A DNA stretch of 64,000 bases from Flagellimonas oceani (GCF_011068285.1 NZ_CP049616.1:434001-498000), one strand, 5' to 3'. Counted from the first letter of the stretch, positions 9,626-18,964 are shown. The notes: generated from the sequence alone by a model not told the origin. Program-made: numbers and translations.

Positions 9626-11391
9626 AAAAAAGAACAATCTTTTTATTAGCGATGGGACTTATTTTCCTGATTACAGGGGAAATCTTCGCCCAAACCGTTT
9701 ATAAAACCCACTCGCATAACGACTACGCTCAGGAAATACCGTTTTGGTACGCGTACAGCAATGGGGCATCGTCCATTGAGGCCGATGTATTTTTGAAAGA
9801 TGGCTCCCTTTACGTAACCCACGCCGAGGAGGAAATAGTAGAAGGGCAGACCTTGGAGAAGCTGTATTTGGACAGACTCGCAGGTTTGCAGGATTTGGGC
9901 GAACTCCGAAAGCTGCAAATGCTTATCGACCTAAAGTCCGAGGCCTATGCCACATTGGACAAATTGGTAGAGGTATTGGAAGGATATCCTAACCTGATTC
10001 ATGGAGATAAGGTCCAATTTGTGGTATCGGGCAATCGACCCAAACCAGAAGAGTACAAGAATTATCCGGATTTTATTTGGTTCGATCATCAAAATTTGGA
10101 GGAGCTGGACAAGATTGATCTGGATAAGGTCGCCCTGATCAGTTCAAACTATAAAAAATATACGGTATGGAACGGCTACGGAAGAATGACGGCTCCCGAG
10201 CTTGAAAAAGTAAAAGAGGTGATCGGTTTGGCAAAAGCCACGGGCAAACCATTCCGATTTTGGGCCACACCCGATACCAAGACCGCTTGGGCCAGATTGG
10301 CCAGATTGGGCGTGGATTACATAAATACGGACAAACCGGCGTTGGCAAGACAATATTTGGATGATCTGGATAAGAATACCTATACCTTGGAACAACCAAT
10401 TAATGTGTATCGCCCTAAATATGAATATGATTCGGATGCCCAACCACAGAATATTATTTTAATGATCGGTGATGGGAACGGATTGGCACAGATTTCATCT
10501 GCCATGATCGCCAATAGGGGAGAACTTTCCATGACAGGGTTAAAAAATATTGGATTGGTAAAAACATCGTCCGATGATGATTTGGTTACGGATTCGGCTG
10601 CCGCGGGAACGGCAATGGGAACAGGGAAAAAAACCAATAATCGGGCCATAGGTACCGACCCCCAGATGCAAACGCTTACAAATCTGGTCGAGGTGGTAAG
10701 CAAAAAAGGGTATCTTACAGGAATAATCACTACCGATGCCATATACGGTGCCACACCCTCAGCTTTTTATGCGCACCGAGTGGAGCGCGACGATACCCCT
10801 GGATTGGTCCAGGACTTAAAAGAGAGTGAACTTGACTTTTTTATAGCGGGAGGAGAAAATCAAAAAAAATCCATCGAAGAAGTTTTTACGACCCGATCAC
10901 TGGAAACTTTCAAGGAATTTGCAGGGCCGACCGGAATATATATTGGGGACATCAAGGCGCCCTCTATGTCAAACGGTAGGGGGAATGTACTGCCCATGGC
11001 CGTCGCAAAGTCATTGAAGGTGTTGGAGGCCAAGCAAGAACCATTTTTTATGATGGTGGAAGGAGCGCAAATCGACAATGGGGGACACTCCAACAGTACC
11101 AGTGACATTGTCCAAGAAATGCTGGACTTTGACCAAGCAGTTGCAGAGGCGTTGAAATTCGCCGATAAAAACAAAAACACCTTGGTGGTCATAACGGCCG
11201 ATCACGAGACCTCGGGATTTGGAATAATGGGGGGCAGTACGCAAGATGGAAGCGTGCAAGGTGGATTTTTGACCGTGGACCATACGGGTATCATGGTGCC
11301 GCTTTTTGCATACGGTCCCAAAGCCCAGAATTTTAACGGAGTTTATGAAAATACAGATGTCTTCGGTAAAATTTTAGAGCTTCTTAAATAA
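9622..11391 (+). CDS. Fusion of glycerophosphodiesterase-like domain and alkaline phosphatase
   Basis: 589 residues with a signal peptide (about 1-24, FAQ cleavage). Residues about 28-255 match the PI-PLC/GDPD TIM-barrel superfamily: KTHSHNDYAQEIPF, then GASSIEADVFLKDG and LYVTHAEEE supply the two His and Glu/Asp metal-site signatures. Residues about 275-589 are a complete PhoA-type domain with MIGDGNG, TDSAAAGTAMG (nucleophile Ser325), TADHETSG and a C-terminal DHTG. A diesterase plus monoesterase in one chain could free phosphate from glycerophosphodiesters in two steps. Translationally coupled to the preceding phosphatase by ATGA. Substrate is inferred, not seen. Confidence 0.9.
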   Translation: MKKRTIFLLAMGLIFLITGEIFAQTVYKTHSHNDYAQEIPFWYAYSNGASSIEADVFLKDGSLYVTHAEEEIVEGQTLEKLYLDRLAGLQDLGELRKLQMLIDLKSEAYATLDKLVEVLEGYPNLIHGDKVQFVVSGNRPKPEEYKNYPDFIWFDHQNLEELDKIDLDKVALISSNYKKYTVWNGYGRMTAPELEKVKEVIGLAKATGKPFRFWATPDTKTAWARLARLGVDYINTDKPALARQYLDDLDKNTYTLEQPINVYRPKYEYDSDAQPQNIILMIGDGNGLAQISSAMIANRGELSMTGLKNIGLVKTSSDDDLVTDSAAAGTAMGTGKKTNNRAIGTDPQMQTLTNLVEVVSKKGYLTGIITTDAIYGATPSAFYAHRVERDDTPGLVQDLKESELDFFIAGGENQKKSIEEVFTTRSLETFKEFAGPTGIYIGDIKAPSMSNGRGNVLPMAVAKSLKVLEAKQEPFFMMVEGAQIDNGGHSNSTSDIVQEMLDFDQAVAEALKFADKNKNTLVVITADHETSGFGIMGGSTQDGSVQGGFLTVDHTGIMVPLFAYGPKAQNFNGVYENTDVFGKILELLK

Positions 11392-11403
11392 AAATTGAAG
11401 ATC

Positions 11404-11441
11404 AATGGTATTCGGTAATACGCCAAATGCCATTGGTTTTT
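11404..11441 (+). terminator. Probable terminator of the phosphatase operon
   Basis: CAATGG (11404-11409) pairs with CCATTG (11430-11435), with further partial pairing inside, then GTTTTTCT. It lies 13 bp after the fusion gene stop. Confidence 0.55.
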
Positions 11442-11561
11442 CTCCCGATGGCCATATTCGGCAAAGCATCTTGGCCCATTCTCAAAATAGATTATCCAGT
11501 TATATGGGGAGCAGGATAAGATTCTGTAATTTTGAGGTAAATTTCTTTCAAGGGAAAAACT

Positions 11562-12833
11562 ATGGACAAGGACTTGGGTCGTTTACTTTACAATTACTTA
11601 TTGGAAGCAGGTATGGCAGAAGGCTTGGCGGCATACATCAATCTTTTTGTGTTGATGATTGTTGTTCTGGTGCTTGTTTTTTTATTGGACCTGCTCATTT
11701 GGAAGGTCTTGCGCGCACTCTCCGTAAGGCTGGCCAGAAAGTCCATCAACAACTTTGACAATTTTTTGGTGGCCCATAGAGTGCCCCGTTACGTGGCACA
11801 TATTGTTCCGTTGACTATTTTATTGGAGTTTGTTCCCGTAGCCTTTTCCGATTTTGATTATGCCGAGATCATAGCGCTTAAAACCATCAAGATTCTTTTT
11901 GTTCTCTTGGTATTGGTCATATTCCGAAAGTTTTTTAAGAGCGTGAACGGATACTTGCGAACACGCCCTAAGTTTAGGGACAAGCCCATAAACAGTTACG
12001 TTCAGGTATTTATGATCTTTGCCTGGGTAGTGGGGCTCCTCACTATTTTTGCGATAGTGACCGGAACCACGGTTTGGAAGTTTTTTACGGCTTTGGGTGC
12101 CGTATCCGCCATAATTTTATTGATCTTTAAAGATTCCATTCTCGGACTTGTCGCCAGTATTCAAGTTACCATTAACGATATGGTACGCATTGGCGATTGG
12201 ATCACTTTTGAAAAATACGGTGCCGATGGCGATGTGGTAGAAATAAGTTTGGCTACCGTAAAGGTCCAGAATTTTGATATGACCATTACCACCATTCCGA
12301 CCTATGCACTTATTTCCGATTCCTTCAAAAACTGGAGGGGCATGCAGGTTTCAGGTGGACGGAGGATAAAGCGTTCGTTGATCATTCGGCAAAAAAGCAT
12401 TCGTTTTCTGAAAGATGAGGAAATCGAGGCCCTTAAAAAGATTCAGCTGATAGAGGGCTACATTACTACAAGGAACGATCAGATCAGATCATATAATGAA
12501 GAGAACAAGATCAATAAAGAACTATTGGTCAATGGTAGAAACCTTACCAATTTTGGTGTTTTTCGTAAATATGTGACCAATTATTTGGAAGGCCATTCGG
12601 CCATAAACAAAAAAATGACCTTGATGGTAAGACAATTGCAGCCTACCGCACAAGGCATTCCGTTGGAAATCTATGCCTTTAGTTCGGATAAACGTTGGGA
12701 GAACTATGAATATGTTATGGCGGATATTTTTGACCATCTTTTGGCCGCATTGCCTTATTTCTCCTTGGAGCTTTTTGAGCTACCGGTTTCGAAGGAATTT
12801 GTACCGGACCAAGAGAACGATGCCAAGTCTTGA
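11562..12833 (+). CDS. Mechanosensitive channel, MscS family (YbdG-like)
   Basis: 423 residues. Four to five transmembrane helices in the first 190 residues, then the MscS pore helix and beta domain: ALGAVSAIILLIFKDSILGLVASIQV followed by RIGDWITFEKYGADGDVVEISLATVKVQNFDMTI. The cytoplasmic tail is longer than in E. coli MscS and the overall length and order match YbdG-type channels. It relieves turgor on osmotic downshock. It starts 170 bp after the phosphatase operon and its terminator, so it is probably its own unit, convergent with deoC. Confidence 0.9.
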   Translation: MDKDLGRLLYNYLLEAGMAEGLAAYINLFVLMIVVLVLVFLLDLLIWKVLRALSVRLARKSINNFDNFLVAHRVPRYVAHIVPLTILLEFVPVAFSDFDYAEIIALKTIKILFVLLVLVIFRKFFKSVNGYLRTRPKFRDKPINSYVQVFMIFAWVVGLLTIFAIVTGTTVWKFFTALGAVSAIILLIFKDSILGLVASIQVTINDMVRIGDWITFEKYGADGDVVEISLATVKVQNFDMTITTIPTYALISDSFKNWRGMQVSGGRRIKRSLIIRQKSIRFLKDEEIEALKKIQLIEGYITTRNDQIRSYNEENKINKELLVNGRNLTNFGVFRKYVTNYLEGHSAINKKMTLMVRQLQPTAQGIPLEIYAFSSDKRWENYEYVMADIFDHLLAALPYFSLELFELPVSKEFVPDQENDAKS

Positions 12834-12881
12834 TTTTGAATATATGGTCCCCGATGCTGGAATTTTTATGTTGGGCTTGAC

Positions 12882-13529
12882 TTAGGATTTATCACCCACC
12901 AATAGTGGACCTGATGAGGTTCCGATTCGGGAAACGCCGAGCTCAATATATTTTAGTGCCTGCTCTTTCGTTTTGATGCCTCCGGAAGCTTTGATTTTTG
13001 CATGATCCCCCACTGCTTTTTTCATTAGTTCGACATCTTCGAAAGTGGCGCCTCCTGTTCCAAAACCGGTTGAGGTTTTTACAAAGTCCGCATTGGCATC
13101 AACAGTCAGGGCACAAGCAATGTTCTTTTCTTCATTGGTGAGGAAGCATGTTTCTATAATGACTTTCAGCAGATGGTCGCCAATGGCTTTTTTCACATCT
13201 TTGATTTCATCCCTAACAGCATCATGATCCTTCATTTTAAGCCATCCCACATTAATCACCATATCTATCTCGTCCGCGCCGTTTTCAATGCAGTCAGCAG
13301 CTTCTAGCACCTTGGTTTTGGTAGACATGGCTCCCAAAGGAAATGCGACTACGGATGCAATTTTAACATGGGTTCCCCTAAGTATACTTTTAGCAAGGCC
13401 TACATGGCACCCATGCACACAAACGGCATAAAATTCATGTTCAATGGCCTCCTGGCACAAGTTGGCGATGTCGGTATTGGTCGCAGTTGGTTTTAAACAG
13501 GTATGGTCGATGTATTTTTCTAGGGACAT
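12882..13529 (-). CDS. deoC: Deoxyribose-phosphate aldolase
   Basis: 215 residues, normal length for the family. It cleaves 2-deoxyribose 5-phosphate to acetaldehyde and glyceraldehyde 3-phosphate in deoxynucleoside catabolism. Schiff-base Lys151 is in DFVKTSTGF, the second catalytic Lys180 in KASGGIK, and the proton-relay Asp region in EIDMVINVG. It stands alone, convergent with the MscS gene; no other deo genes are near. Confidence 0.95.
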   Translation of the reverse strand: MSLEKYIDHTCLKPTATNTDIANLCQEAIEHEFYAVCVHGCHVGLAKSILRGTHVKIASVVAFPLGAMSTKTKVLEAADCIENGADEIDMVINVGWLKMKDHDAVRDEIKDVKKAIGDHLLKVIIETCFLTNEEKNIACALTVDANADFVKTSTGFGTGGATFEDVELMKKAVGDHAKIKASGGIKTKEQALKYIELGVSRIGTSSGPLLVGDKS

Positions 13530-13570
13530 TTGGGGATTATGTATTGATTTATGCTAAAGATAGCCAACAG

Positions 13571-14480
13571 CTATGATTTATTGGAATGGTGCAGCTCAAC
13601 TTTTTTTGAAATGTAAGGGGGATAAAAACAAAAAACCGATGAAAAATTCATCGGTTTTTTTAAAAAGTGACCTGAGATATTGAACTCCAATCTCAAATTT
13701 CCACCTTCATCATAGTACCAAAAGGATAATTGACTTTTGAATTTGATTTTTCTAACTAGATCATGGAAATATTCAGGGCTCCAAATACTTAAAATATTGT
13801 CATCTTTAATAAATCTGACAACATCTTCTTTAATGTTTTTAAATGATACTGCTTCAATTTGTTTTTGAAGCAGTTCAATTAGCTGTTCTGGAGAAATATT
13901 GTCCGCTTGCCAGTCGTTTGTGTCTTTTGCCCTTGCCAAAAAATGGCTCAGGTCCAAAGAAATTCCCTTCTTGATATACCATTCCAGATCATACCAGTCT
14001 CGCGCTTTTACCCTATTTTCCATTTTCTAAATAATAATGCGTGCACTTTACCAGCAAACAAGCATGGTCCTGTAAAGCACTTTACATAAAAAGAAAATGG
14101 CCTGAGAAATAGCTTTTCTTCTGTATAAAGTTCAGGGGGGGGCGTCGGTCCACTTCTATTTTTATTTTCAGGGTCCTGTTGGAACGTACCCCTGTTTGTT
14201 TAATAACATCTTCAAGTACGATTTCCTGCCATATGGTTTCAGCTTTCAAAAAAGCAGAGTCAATCGCTGATTCTTTGGTCTTATGCTTTTCCTTAATACT
14301 TACATTGAATCCCAACGATTTAAATTCATCCAGAATTGTTTTGAAATAAGGTTCGATGGAAAAATCGGGATCTGGTTGAAGTAAAGAGAGGTCTAGGTCT
14401 TCTGAATACCTGTCCAGCCCATAGAAAATTCTGAGAGCGGTTTCGCCGTAAAAGCCTGTTTTTTTTAGGTGCGTTTTCAA
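13571..14480 (-). pseudogene. AbiEii nucleotidyltransferase toxin, frameshifted and N-truncated
   Basis: Two open pieces make one type IV toxin. The upstream piece (14480-14082) carries TALRIFYGLDRYSEDLDLSL, the nucleotidyltransferase core; the downstream piece (14023-13571) carries NRVKARDWYDLEWYIKKG. Between them a third frame reads TEEKLFLRPFSFY and LFAGKVHALLFRKWK, exactly the missing middle. One extra base in the C8 run (14135-14142) and one in the A4 run (14016-14019) would restore the frame. In addition the first 35-40 residues are missing, the usual GG-T motif reads YGETALR (Gly to Glu), and the 3' frame runs through a terminator hairpin. Non-functional as it stands. Confidence 0.85.
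13635..13661 (-). terminator. Hairpin inside the AbiEii tail frame
   Basis: ACCGATGAA (13635-13643)/TTCATCGGT (13647-13655) with T runs on one side and A runs on the other, so it can terminate on either strand. The broken AbiEii reading frame runs straight through it, a sign that the annotated C-terminal tail is not native. Confidence 0.7.
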
Positions 14481-15057
14481 TCCATGTTTCCATAATCTCC
14501 AGATTCAATGTATTCAATATTTCACTATCCATTCGAAGATCGTCCAATAGAAATTGTTGCGTTTGCTTGATGCTTCTGAGATTGACCCTAGGTGTCAACA
14601 CGATTTTATCGCACAACGCCTTTTCAGGAGAAGCAATCAGAGCTGTTTGCTTGGGGGAGTATGCTATACTTTTTATTCCATGAGAATAATAGGGTAACTT
14701 TAGTTGATGGTAACTAAACCTTCCAACTGCGGTTTTATATGTTTTTGAAGTTTTTATTGTTGCCGAACTTATCTCATAAATTCTCTCCGGGATTAGGTTC
14801 CAGTAGAATAGTGCAGCTTCCAATGAAACATAACTGGGTCCCCTTAGGTGATTTGCTATTAGAAAAGGTTCCGGTGATGGTAGATCCATTTCTGGGCCTG
14901 TTATATATAGTCCCCTTCTAATGGGTATGAGCTCATTGTTTTTGATCAACTCACCGATTTTATCGTTGGGGCGATCGTAATCGCTAAGTAATTCCAAAAT
15001 TAGATGTCTGGAAATGGGTCCTTCTGCAAAATCTTTTATCTTCGTTCGAAAATCCAT
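14465..15057 (-). pseudogene. AbiEi-family antitoxin, C-terminus fused out of frame to AbiEii
   Basis: The open frame runs 15057-14326 (243 codons), but homology to AbiEi stops near residue 198 (NAPKK). N-terminal winged helix (about 1-60, including LIPIRRGLYITG) and the following antitoxin domain (SYVSLEAALFYWNLIPE, SPEKALCDKI) look normal. After APKK the frame enters AbiEii sequence in the wrong frame through an A8 run (14459-14466 area), so the last residues are junk. A deletion has removed the antitoxin tail and the toxin start. The DNA-binding part could still be made. Confidence 0.75.
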
Positions 15058-15076
15058 ATTGTAACTATATGACTAT

Positions 15077-15099
15077 ATAATCGGATATTTTCCGATTAT
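15077..15099. promoter_or_regulatory. Palindrome upstream of AbiEi, probable autoregulatory operator
   Basis: Perfect 9-bp inverted repeat ATAATCGGA - TATTT - TCCGATTAT, 20 bp before the AbiEi start. AbiEi antitoxins are known to repress their own operon through upstream inverted repeats, so this is the natural candidate site. Confidence 0.55.
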
Positions 15100-15442
15100 G
15101 TATGCTTTTTGTAACAATTGTATGGGGGTGGTTACAAGTGAACATCAGTAAGGACGTATTTGATGTATTCGAAAATGAGTAAGCATTACAAATTGCAAAG
15201 AGGCTTAGTAAAGGAACAGCTAGTGGGATGGCTTTCTTCAAAGTTTAATAGTTTTATTAATTGAAACTTGAGTCTTCCTAATTATGGACGCAAGTTTTTA
15301 ATGAATGGTTCCCATGAAATAGTGTAAAATCCGAGTCCTATTGATCAAGGGCCCGCTTAATTTTCAACCTGCCAATCGGTGGTTTGAAGATTATAATTCA
15401 TTTAATTGGAAAACCCTTTGAACCTTTTCCGTATTACATTGA
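15100..15442. other. Gene-free stretch with a possible IS110-type trace
   Basis: No intact gene. On the plus strand a short frame near 15138-15180 reads VNISKDVFDVFENE before a stop, similar to the N-terminal DISK-DVFDV signature of IS110-type transposases, but it is too short to be sure. The rest holds no recognisable coding or RNA signal. Confidence 0.3.
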
Positions 15443-15476
15443 AAAAGGCGCAGTCTACCTGAAAACTACGCCTTTT
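15443..15476 (-). terminator. Terminator of the GDPD remnant
   Basis: AAAAGGCG (15443-15450) pairs with CGCCTTTT (15469-15476). Read on the minus strand it ends in a U tract and lies 60 bp downstream of the remnant's stop codon. Confidence 0.6.
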
Positions 15477-15535
15477 CACTACTAAACCTAATTAAACTAA
15501 CTCAAACAAAATTCTTACCCTAGTGTTCCCGTAAA

Positions 15536-15729
15536 CTATTTGTGCAGGTTCTTACTTTTTAAATAGTCTATTAAGATTTGTGGCCTATCGGTCTGAATCA
15601 TATCGATATGGTTTTCAATAAACCAATCGTAGGTTGATGGTTCTAAACAGCTCTTTAATAGCACGTGGCCAATTGATTTTAGAACTCCTATTTTAGGTCT
15701 TTCAGAAGAAATAAATTAACTTTGCATTA
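15536..15729 (-). pseudogene. C-terminal remnant of a glycerophosphodiester phosphodiesterase-like gene
   Basis: About 55 codons ending at TAG 15538-15536 read YDWFIENHIDMIQTDRPQIL and then DYLKSKNLHK, matching the last helices of GDPD-family enzymes (the conserved NG-D-IQTD-P-LL pattern). The rest of the gene is gone: the frame meets a stop directly upstream. With its own terminator still in place it looks like a deletion remnant. It fits the phosphate-ester theme of the region but makes no enzyme. Confidence 0.65.
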
Positions 15730-15746
15730 ACATTTGATTAAAGGGT

Positions 15747-16019
15747 TTGAAAATAAACTGGTTGTTTGGTGGTACTCGTAAAATAGAGCATGATAATCTA
15801 CGGGTCAATATGGAATATGGCTTAGAGCTAAAAGTTCGACTCGTTCTCATAAGGGAAGCAGAACATCTTTTGGAACATTTAGATCTTATCGTATTAAATG
15901 TAGAACCTACCACAGGTAATGTTCAAATCGACCCTAGTATTCCTGAACCCTTGTTCTCTGTATTATCTCAAAATCTTCACTTGTTGACCATGTCTATTGC
16001 TAAGGTCAAAACGCGATAG
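15747..16019 (+). CDS. Small hypothetical protein
   Basis: 90 codons from a TTG, or 69 from the ATG at about 15810 (MEYGLELKVRL). No signal peptide or membrane segment, and no family recognised. It sits between a gene remnant and ppk1, and may itself be debris rather than a gene. Confidence 0.3.
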   Translation: MKINWLFGGTRKIEHDNLRVNMEYGLELKVRLVLIREAEHLLEHLDLIVLNVEPTTGNVQIDPSIPEPLFSVLSQNLHLLTMSIAKVKTR

Positions 16020-16188
16020 TTTCGTCTCAACTTGGAATGTTGTAAGTTGAAACCCAGCACCTAATTGATTTTATTTTTTGAAATCAAATCAAACTTGAAC
16101 ATTGTCATTTAAATGATAGAAAGGGCATATTGAATTCAATTAACCTTAATTTAATTTTGGAACCGTGTCGAAGGGCTAATTTAAGGCC

Positions 16189-18234
16189 GTGAAAAGGGAT
16201 GTACATTTCAAAAAAGTATATAATGACCGTGACTTGGATTGGCTTACATTCAATGCGCGTGTTTTGCAGGAAGCTGCAGACCCAACCAATCCATTGTACG
16301 AGCGATTGAAGTTTTTGGCCATATTTTCGTCCAACCTCGATGAGTTTTTCAGGGTGAGGGTTTCCAAGTTGCGGCAGCTCAAAAAAGTGGACAAGGCCAT
16401 TCGTCGGCCTTTGGCCCTCAAGCCCAATAAAAACTTAAAATCCATTTTAGCGGAGGTGGACCGGCAGCAGGAACTTTTTGGTCAAATATTTAGGAAACAG
16501 CTTTTACCGGAACTATCCAAGAAGGGTATTTATCTGTTGGAACTCGATGCCTTTGATAAGGAGCACAGGAACTATCTCGAACGGTTTTTTGTCGACCATA
16601 TCCAATCCCATTTGCAGTTGGTCACCTCTTTGAAAGCATCAGGAGGAATCAAAGACGGATATATCTATATCTGTGTGGAATTCAAAGAATCGGAGGAGTT
16701 GGTGTTTCTCTCTGTTTCAGTACCTGAAATCGGACGGTTTATAGAAGTGCCACATCCCAGTGAGGGGCATCACCTTGTTTTCCTTGAGGATATCATCAAG
16801 TTGAACGTGCCGCTCCTTTTTCCGGGAGAATCCATCGCTTCCCTGTTTACCGTCAAAGTCTCCCGTGATGCGGAACTGTATCTCGAGGACGATTACCAGG
16901 GCGCTTGGATCACACAGATCTATCAGGCATTGGAGCAGCGTCAGGAAGGCCAGCCCACCCGTCTCTTGTATGAGGGAGGAATGCCCAATCGTGTTCGTAA
17001 ATCGGTAGCAAAGCAATTGGGACTTGGAAAGGCCGATATGGTCAAGGGAGGAAGCCATCATAACTTTAGTGATTTTATGGAGTTTCCTGACCCGATCAGG
17101 GACCCATCATTCCTTTATTCTCCAATGCCTCCTTTGGAACACAAGGATTTTAAGGCTAATCCCAACTTTTTTAAGTTGATTCGGGAAAAGGATCGGGTGC
17201 TTCATTTTCCGTATCAAAAGTTTGGTTACATCGAGGACTTTATACAACAGGCAGCTATGGATCCCAAAGTGTCAACTATACGTATCTCGCTATACCGTAT
17301 CGCCAAGGATTCCGCATTGACCCAAGCATTGTTGAAGGCCATAGATCAAGGGAAGGATGTAAGCGTATTTGTGGAGACCAAAGCACGTTTTGATGAGCGC
17401 AACAATTTGGATTGGGGCAAGATCTTCGAGGAAAGGGGAGGTACCGTGCATTATAGTTTTCCCAATGTAAAGGTGCATTCGAAAATACTGCTGATCGGAC
17501 GTTTGGAACACGGTACAATCCGAAATTATGCATATATCGGAACGGGCAATTTTAACGCAAAAACGGCGAAGATCTATTGCGATCATGGTATTTTTACTGC
17601 TGATGTGTCCATTACCAAGGACTTGGAGCAAGTGTTTTTGGTATTGCAACGCAAGGTTCTGGTACCTAGGTTGAACAACTTGCTGGTATCCCCGTACAAT
17701 AGTAGACTTGGCTTTGAACATCTGATCCAATATGAAATCGAACAGGCACAATTGGGACAGGAAGCCACCATCACCATTAAAATGAACAGTTTAGAGGATA
17801 AGGGCATGATTGATTGGTTGTACAGGGCCAGTCAAGCAGGGGTAAAGATCAAACTCCTGGTTCGGGGCTTTTGTTGCTTGGTGCCTGGGGTGAAAGGATT
17901 GAGTGAACGTATTGAGGTCATCAGTATAGTCGATCGGTTTCTGGAACATGGTCGCATCTACCTTTTTGAGCACGGGGGAGACCAAAAGATGTATCTTGGA
18001 AGTGCCGATTGGATGAAAAGGAACCTTGACCATAGGATTGAAGTGCTTGCCCCGGTTTTTGACAAGGAGGTGTTCGAAGAGTTAAAGGAAATCTTGATGT
18101 TACAGATGTCCGACAATGTCAAGGCCAGAAAAAGGAAACAGAATGCTGAAAATTTATATGTGAAGCAACGAAAGGATGAAAAAGGTATTCGATCCCAATA
18201 TGAAATATATCAATATTTAAAAAAGCAGAAGTAG
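16189..18234 (+). CDS. ppk1: Polyphosphate kinase 1
   Basis: 681 residues, full length. It reversibly transfers the ATP gamma-phosphate to polyphosphate. N-terminal domain begins RDLDWLTFNARVLQEA with LKFLAIFSSNLDEFFRVRV; the catalytic half has RISLYRIAKDSALTQAL, the autophosphorylated His430 in VKVHSKILLIGR, and YIGTGNFNAKTAKIYCDHG. The start is taken as GTG at 16189 because the N-terminal motif follows at once. The gene is alone here; no exopolyphosphatase or SixA gene is adjacent. It may bank phosphate released by the esterases nearby. Confidence 0.96.
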   Translation: MKRDVHFKKVYNDRDLDWLTFNARVLQEAADPTNPLYERLKFLAIFSSNLDEFFRVRVSKLRQLKKVDKAIRRPLALKPNKNLKSILAEVDRQQELFGQIFRKQLLPELSKKGIYLLELDAFDKEHRNYLERFFVDHIQSHLQLVTSLKASGGIKDGYIYICVEFKESEELVFLSVSVPEIGRFIEVPHPSEGHHLVFLEDIIKLNVPLLFPGESIASLFTVKVSRDAELYLEDDYQGAWITQIYQALEQRQEGQPTRLLYEGGMPNRVRKSVAKQLGLGKADMVKGGSHHNFSDFMEFPDPIRDPSFLYSPMPPLEHKDFKANPNFFKLIREKDRVLHFPYQKFGYIEDFIQQAAMDPKVSTIRISLYRIAKDSALTQALLKAIDQGKDVSVFVETKARFDERNNLDWGKIFEERGGTVHYSFPNVKVHSKILLIGRLEHGTIRNYAYIGTGNFNAKTAKIYCDHGIFTADVSITKDLEQVFLVLQRKVLVPRLNNLLVSPYNSRLGFEHLIQYEIEQAQLGQEATITIKMNSLEDKGMIDWLYRASQAGVKIKLLVRGFCCLVPGVKGLSERIEVISIVDRFLEHGRIYLFEHGGDQKMYLGSADWMKRNLDHRIEVLAPVFDKEVFEELKEILMLQMSDNVKARKRKQNAENLYVKQRKDEKGIRSQYEIYQYLKKQK

Positions 18235-18334
18235 ACTTCTAAAACAAGCGATTTTTCTAACTCAAAGAAGATACCGATCAGGATGAAGTTTCCCTTTTTT
18301 TGGGGTTGTGAACCAAACATTTGGCCAATTGGAA

Positions 18335-18916
18335 TCAATCCATCAATCTCAGGGTCAATTTTACAGTTTCCATGAGTTCTTTCTTGTTCCTGTTGATTTT
18401 GGAAACGACCAGCATACCGTTGTATAAGGTAAATAGGAGTGATGCCAGTGATTTCAAATCATTGCCTTCTTTTAGCTGACCATTTTCTTGCCCCTTTTTG
18501 AGGTATTCATAAAAAAGTTGTTCAAAAGCACTCCTGTTAGTCGATAGAATTTCCAGACAGCTTTCATTGTTGGGAACAAGTTCTGTGGTATTGTTTACCG
18601 CAAAACAACCTTTCCTATCTGGGTCAAGCAAGGCCTCTTCAATGGCTTTATTGAAGAGGGCATAAAAGCCATCCCTGACATTGGAGTGACTGTTTAAGAG
18701 TTGAGAAATTCCTTCAATGCTTTGTTTGCGGTACAGCGCAAAGGATTTTTTGAAAAGTTGCTCTTTATCTCCAAAAGTGTCATATAGACTTGCCCTGTTA
18801 ATGCCCAAATGCGATACGAGATCCTGTATGGACGTGGCAGCATAGCCCTGCTTCCAAAACAAATGCATTGCCTTGGTCAAGACCTCCTCTTCATCAAATA
18901 ACTTTACTCTTGGCAT
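18335..18916 (-). CDS. TetR/AcrR-family regulator
   Basis: 193 residues from the ATG at 18916 (MPRVKLFDEEEVLTKAM); the longer frame to 18973 would run into the operator. N-terminal HTH at about 24-45 (TSIQDLVSHLGINRASLYDTFGDKE); the C-terminal ligand domain resembles the TetR_C subgroup in which GCFAVNNTTEL follows the HTH. It lies 81 bp downstream of an SDR gene in the same direction, with a matching palindrome before each gene, so it likely represses itself and the SDR. Confidence 0.9.
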   Translation of the reverse strand: MPRVKLFDEEEVLTKAMHLFWKQGYAATSIQDLVSHLGINRASLYDTFGDKEQLFKKSFALYRKQSIEGISQLLNSHSNVRDGFYALFNKAIEEALLDPDRKGCFAVNNTTELVPNNESCLEILSTNRSAFEQLFYEYLKKGQENGQLKEGNDLKSLASLLFTLYNGMLVVSKINRNKKELMETVKLTLRLMD

Positions 18917-18964
18917 AACAAAAAATGTGGAAGCGCAAATCTGCACTTCCACAAAACTAAATTC

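Noticed and set aside
11405..11758. 117-codon plus-strand frame before the MscS gene
   Set aside because: It overlaps the terminator hairpin and the start of the MscS gene in another frame and has no recognisable sequence.
13665..13700. Possible 3' end of a tRNA (GAGTTCAATATCTC like a T-arm) beside the hairpin at 13635-13661
   Set aside because: No acceptor partner, anticodon arm or D-arm can be found, and the AbiEii frame runs through it. Too little to call.
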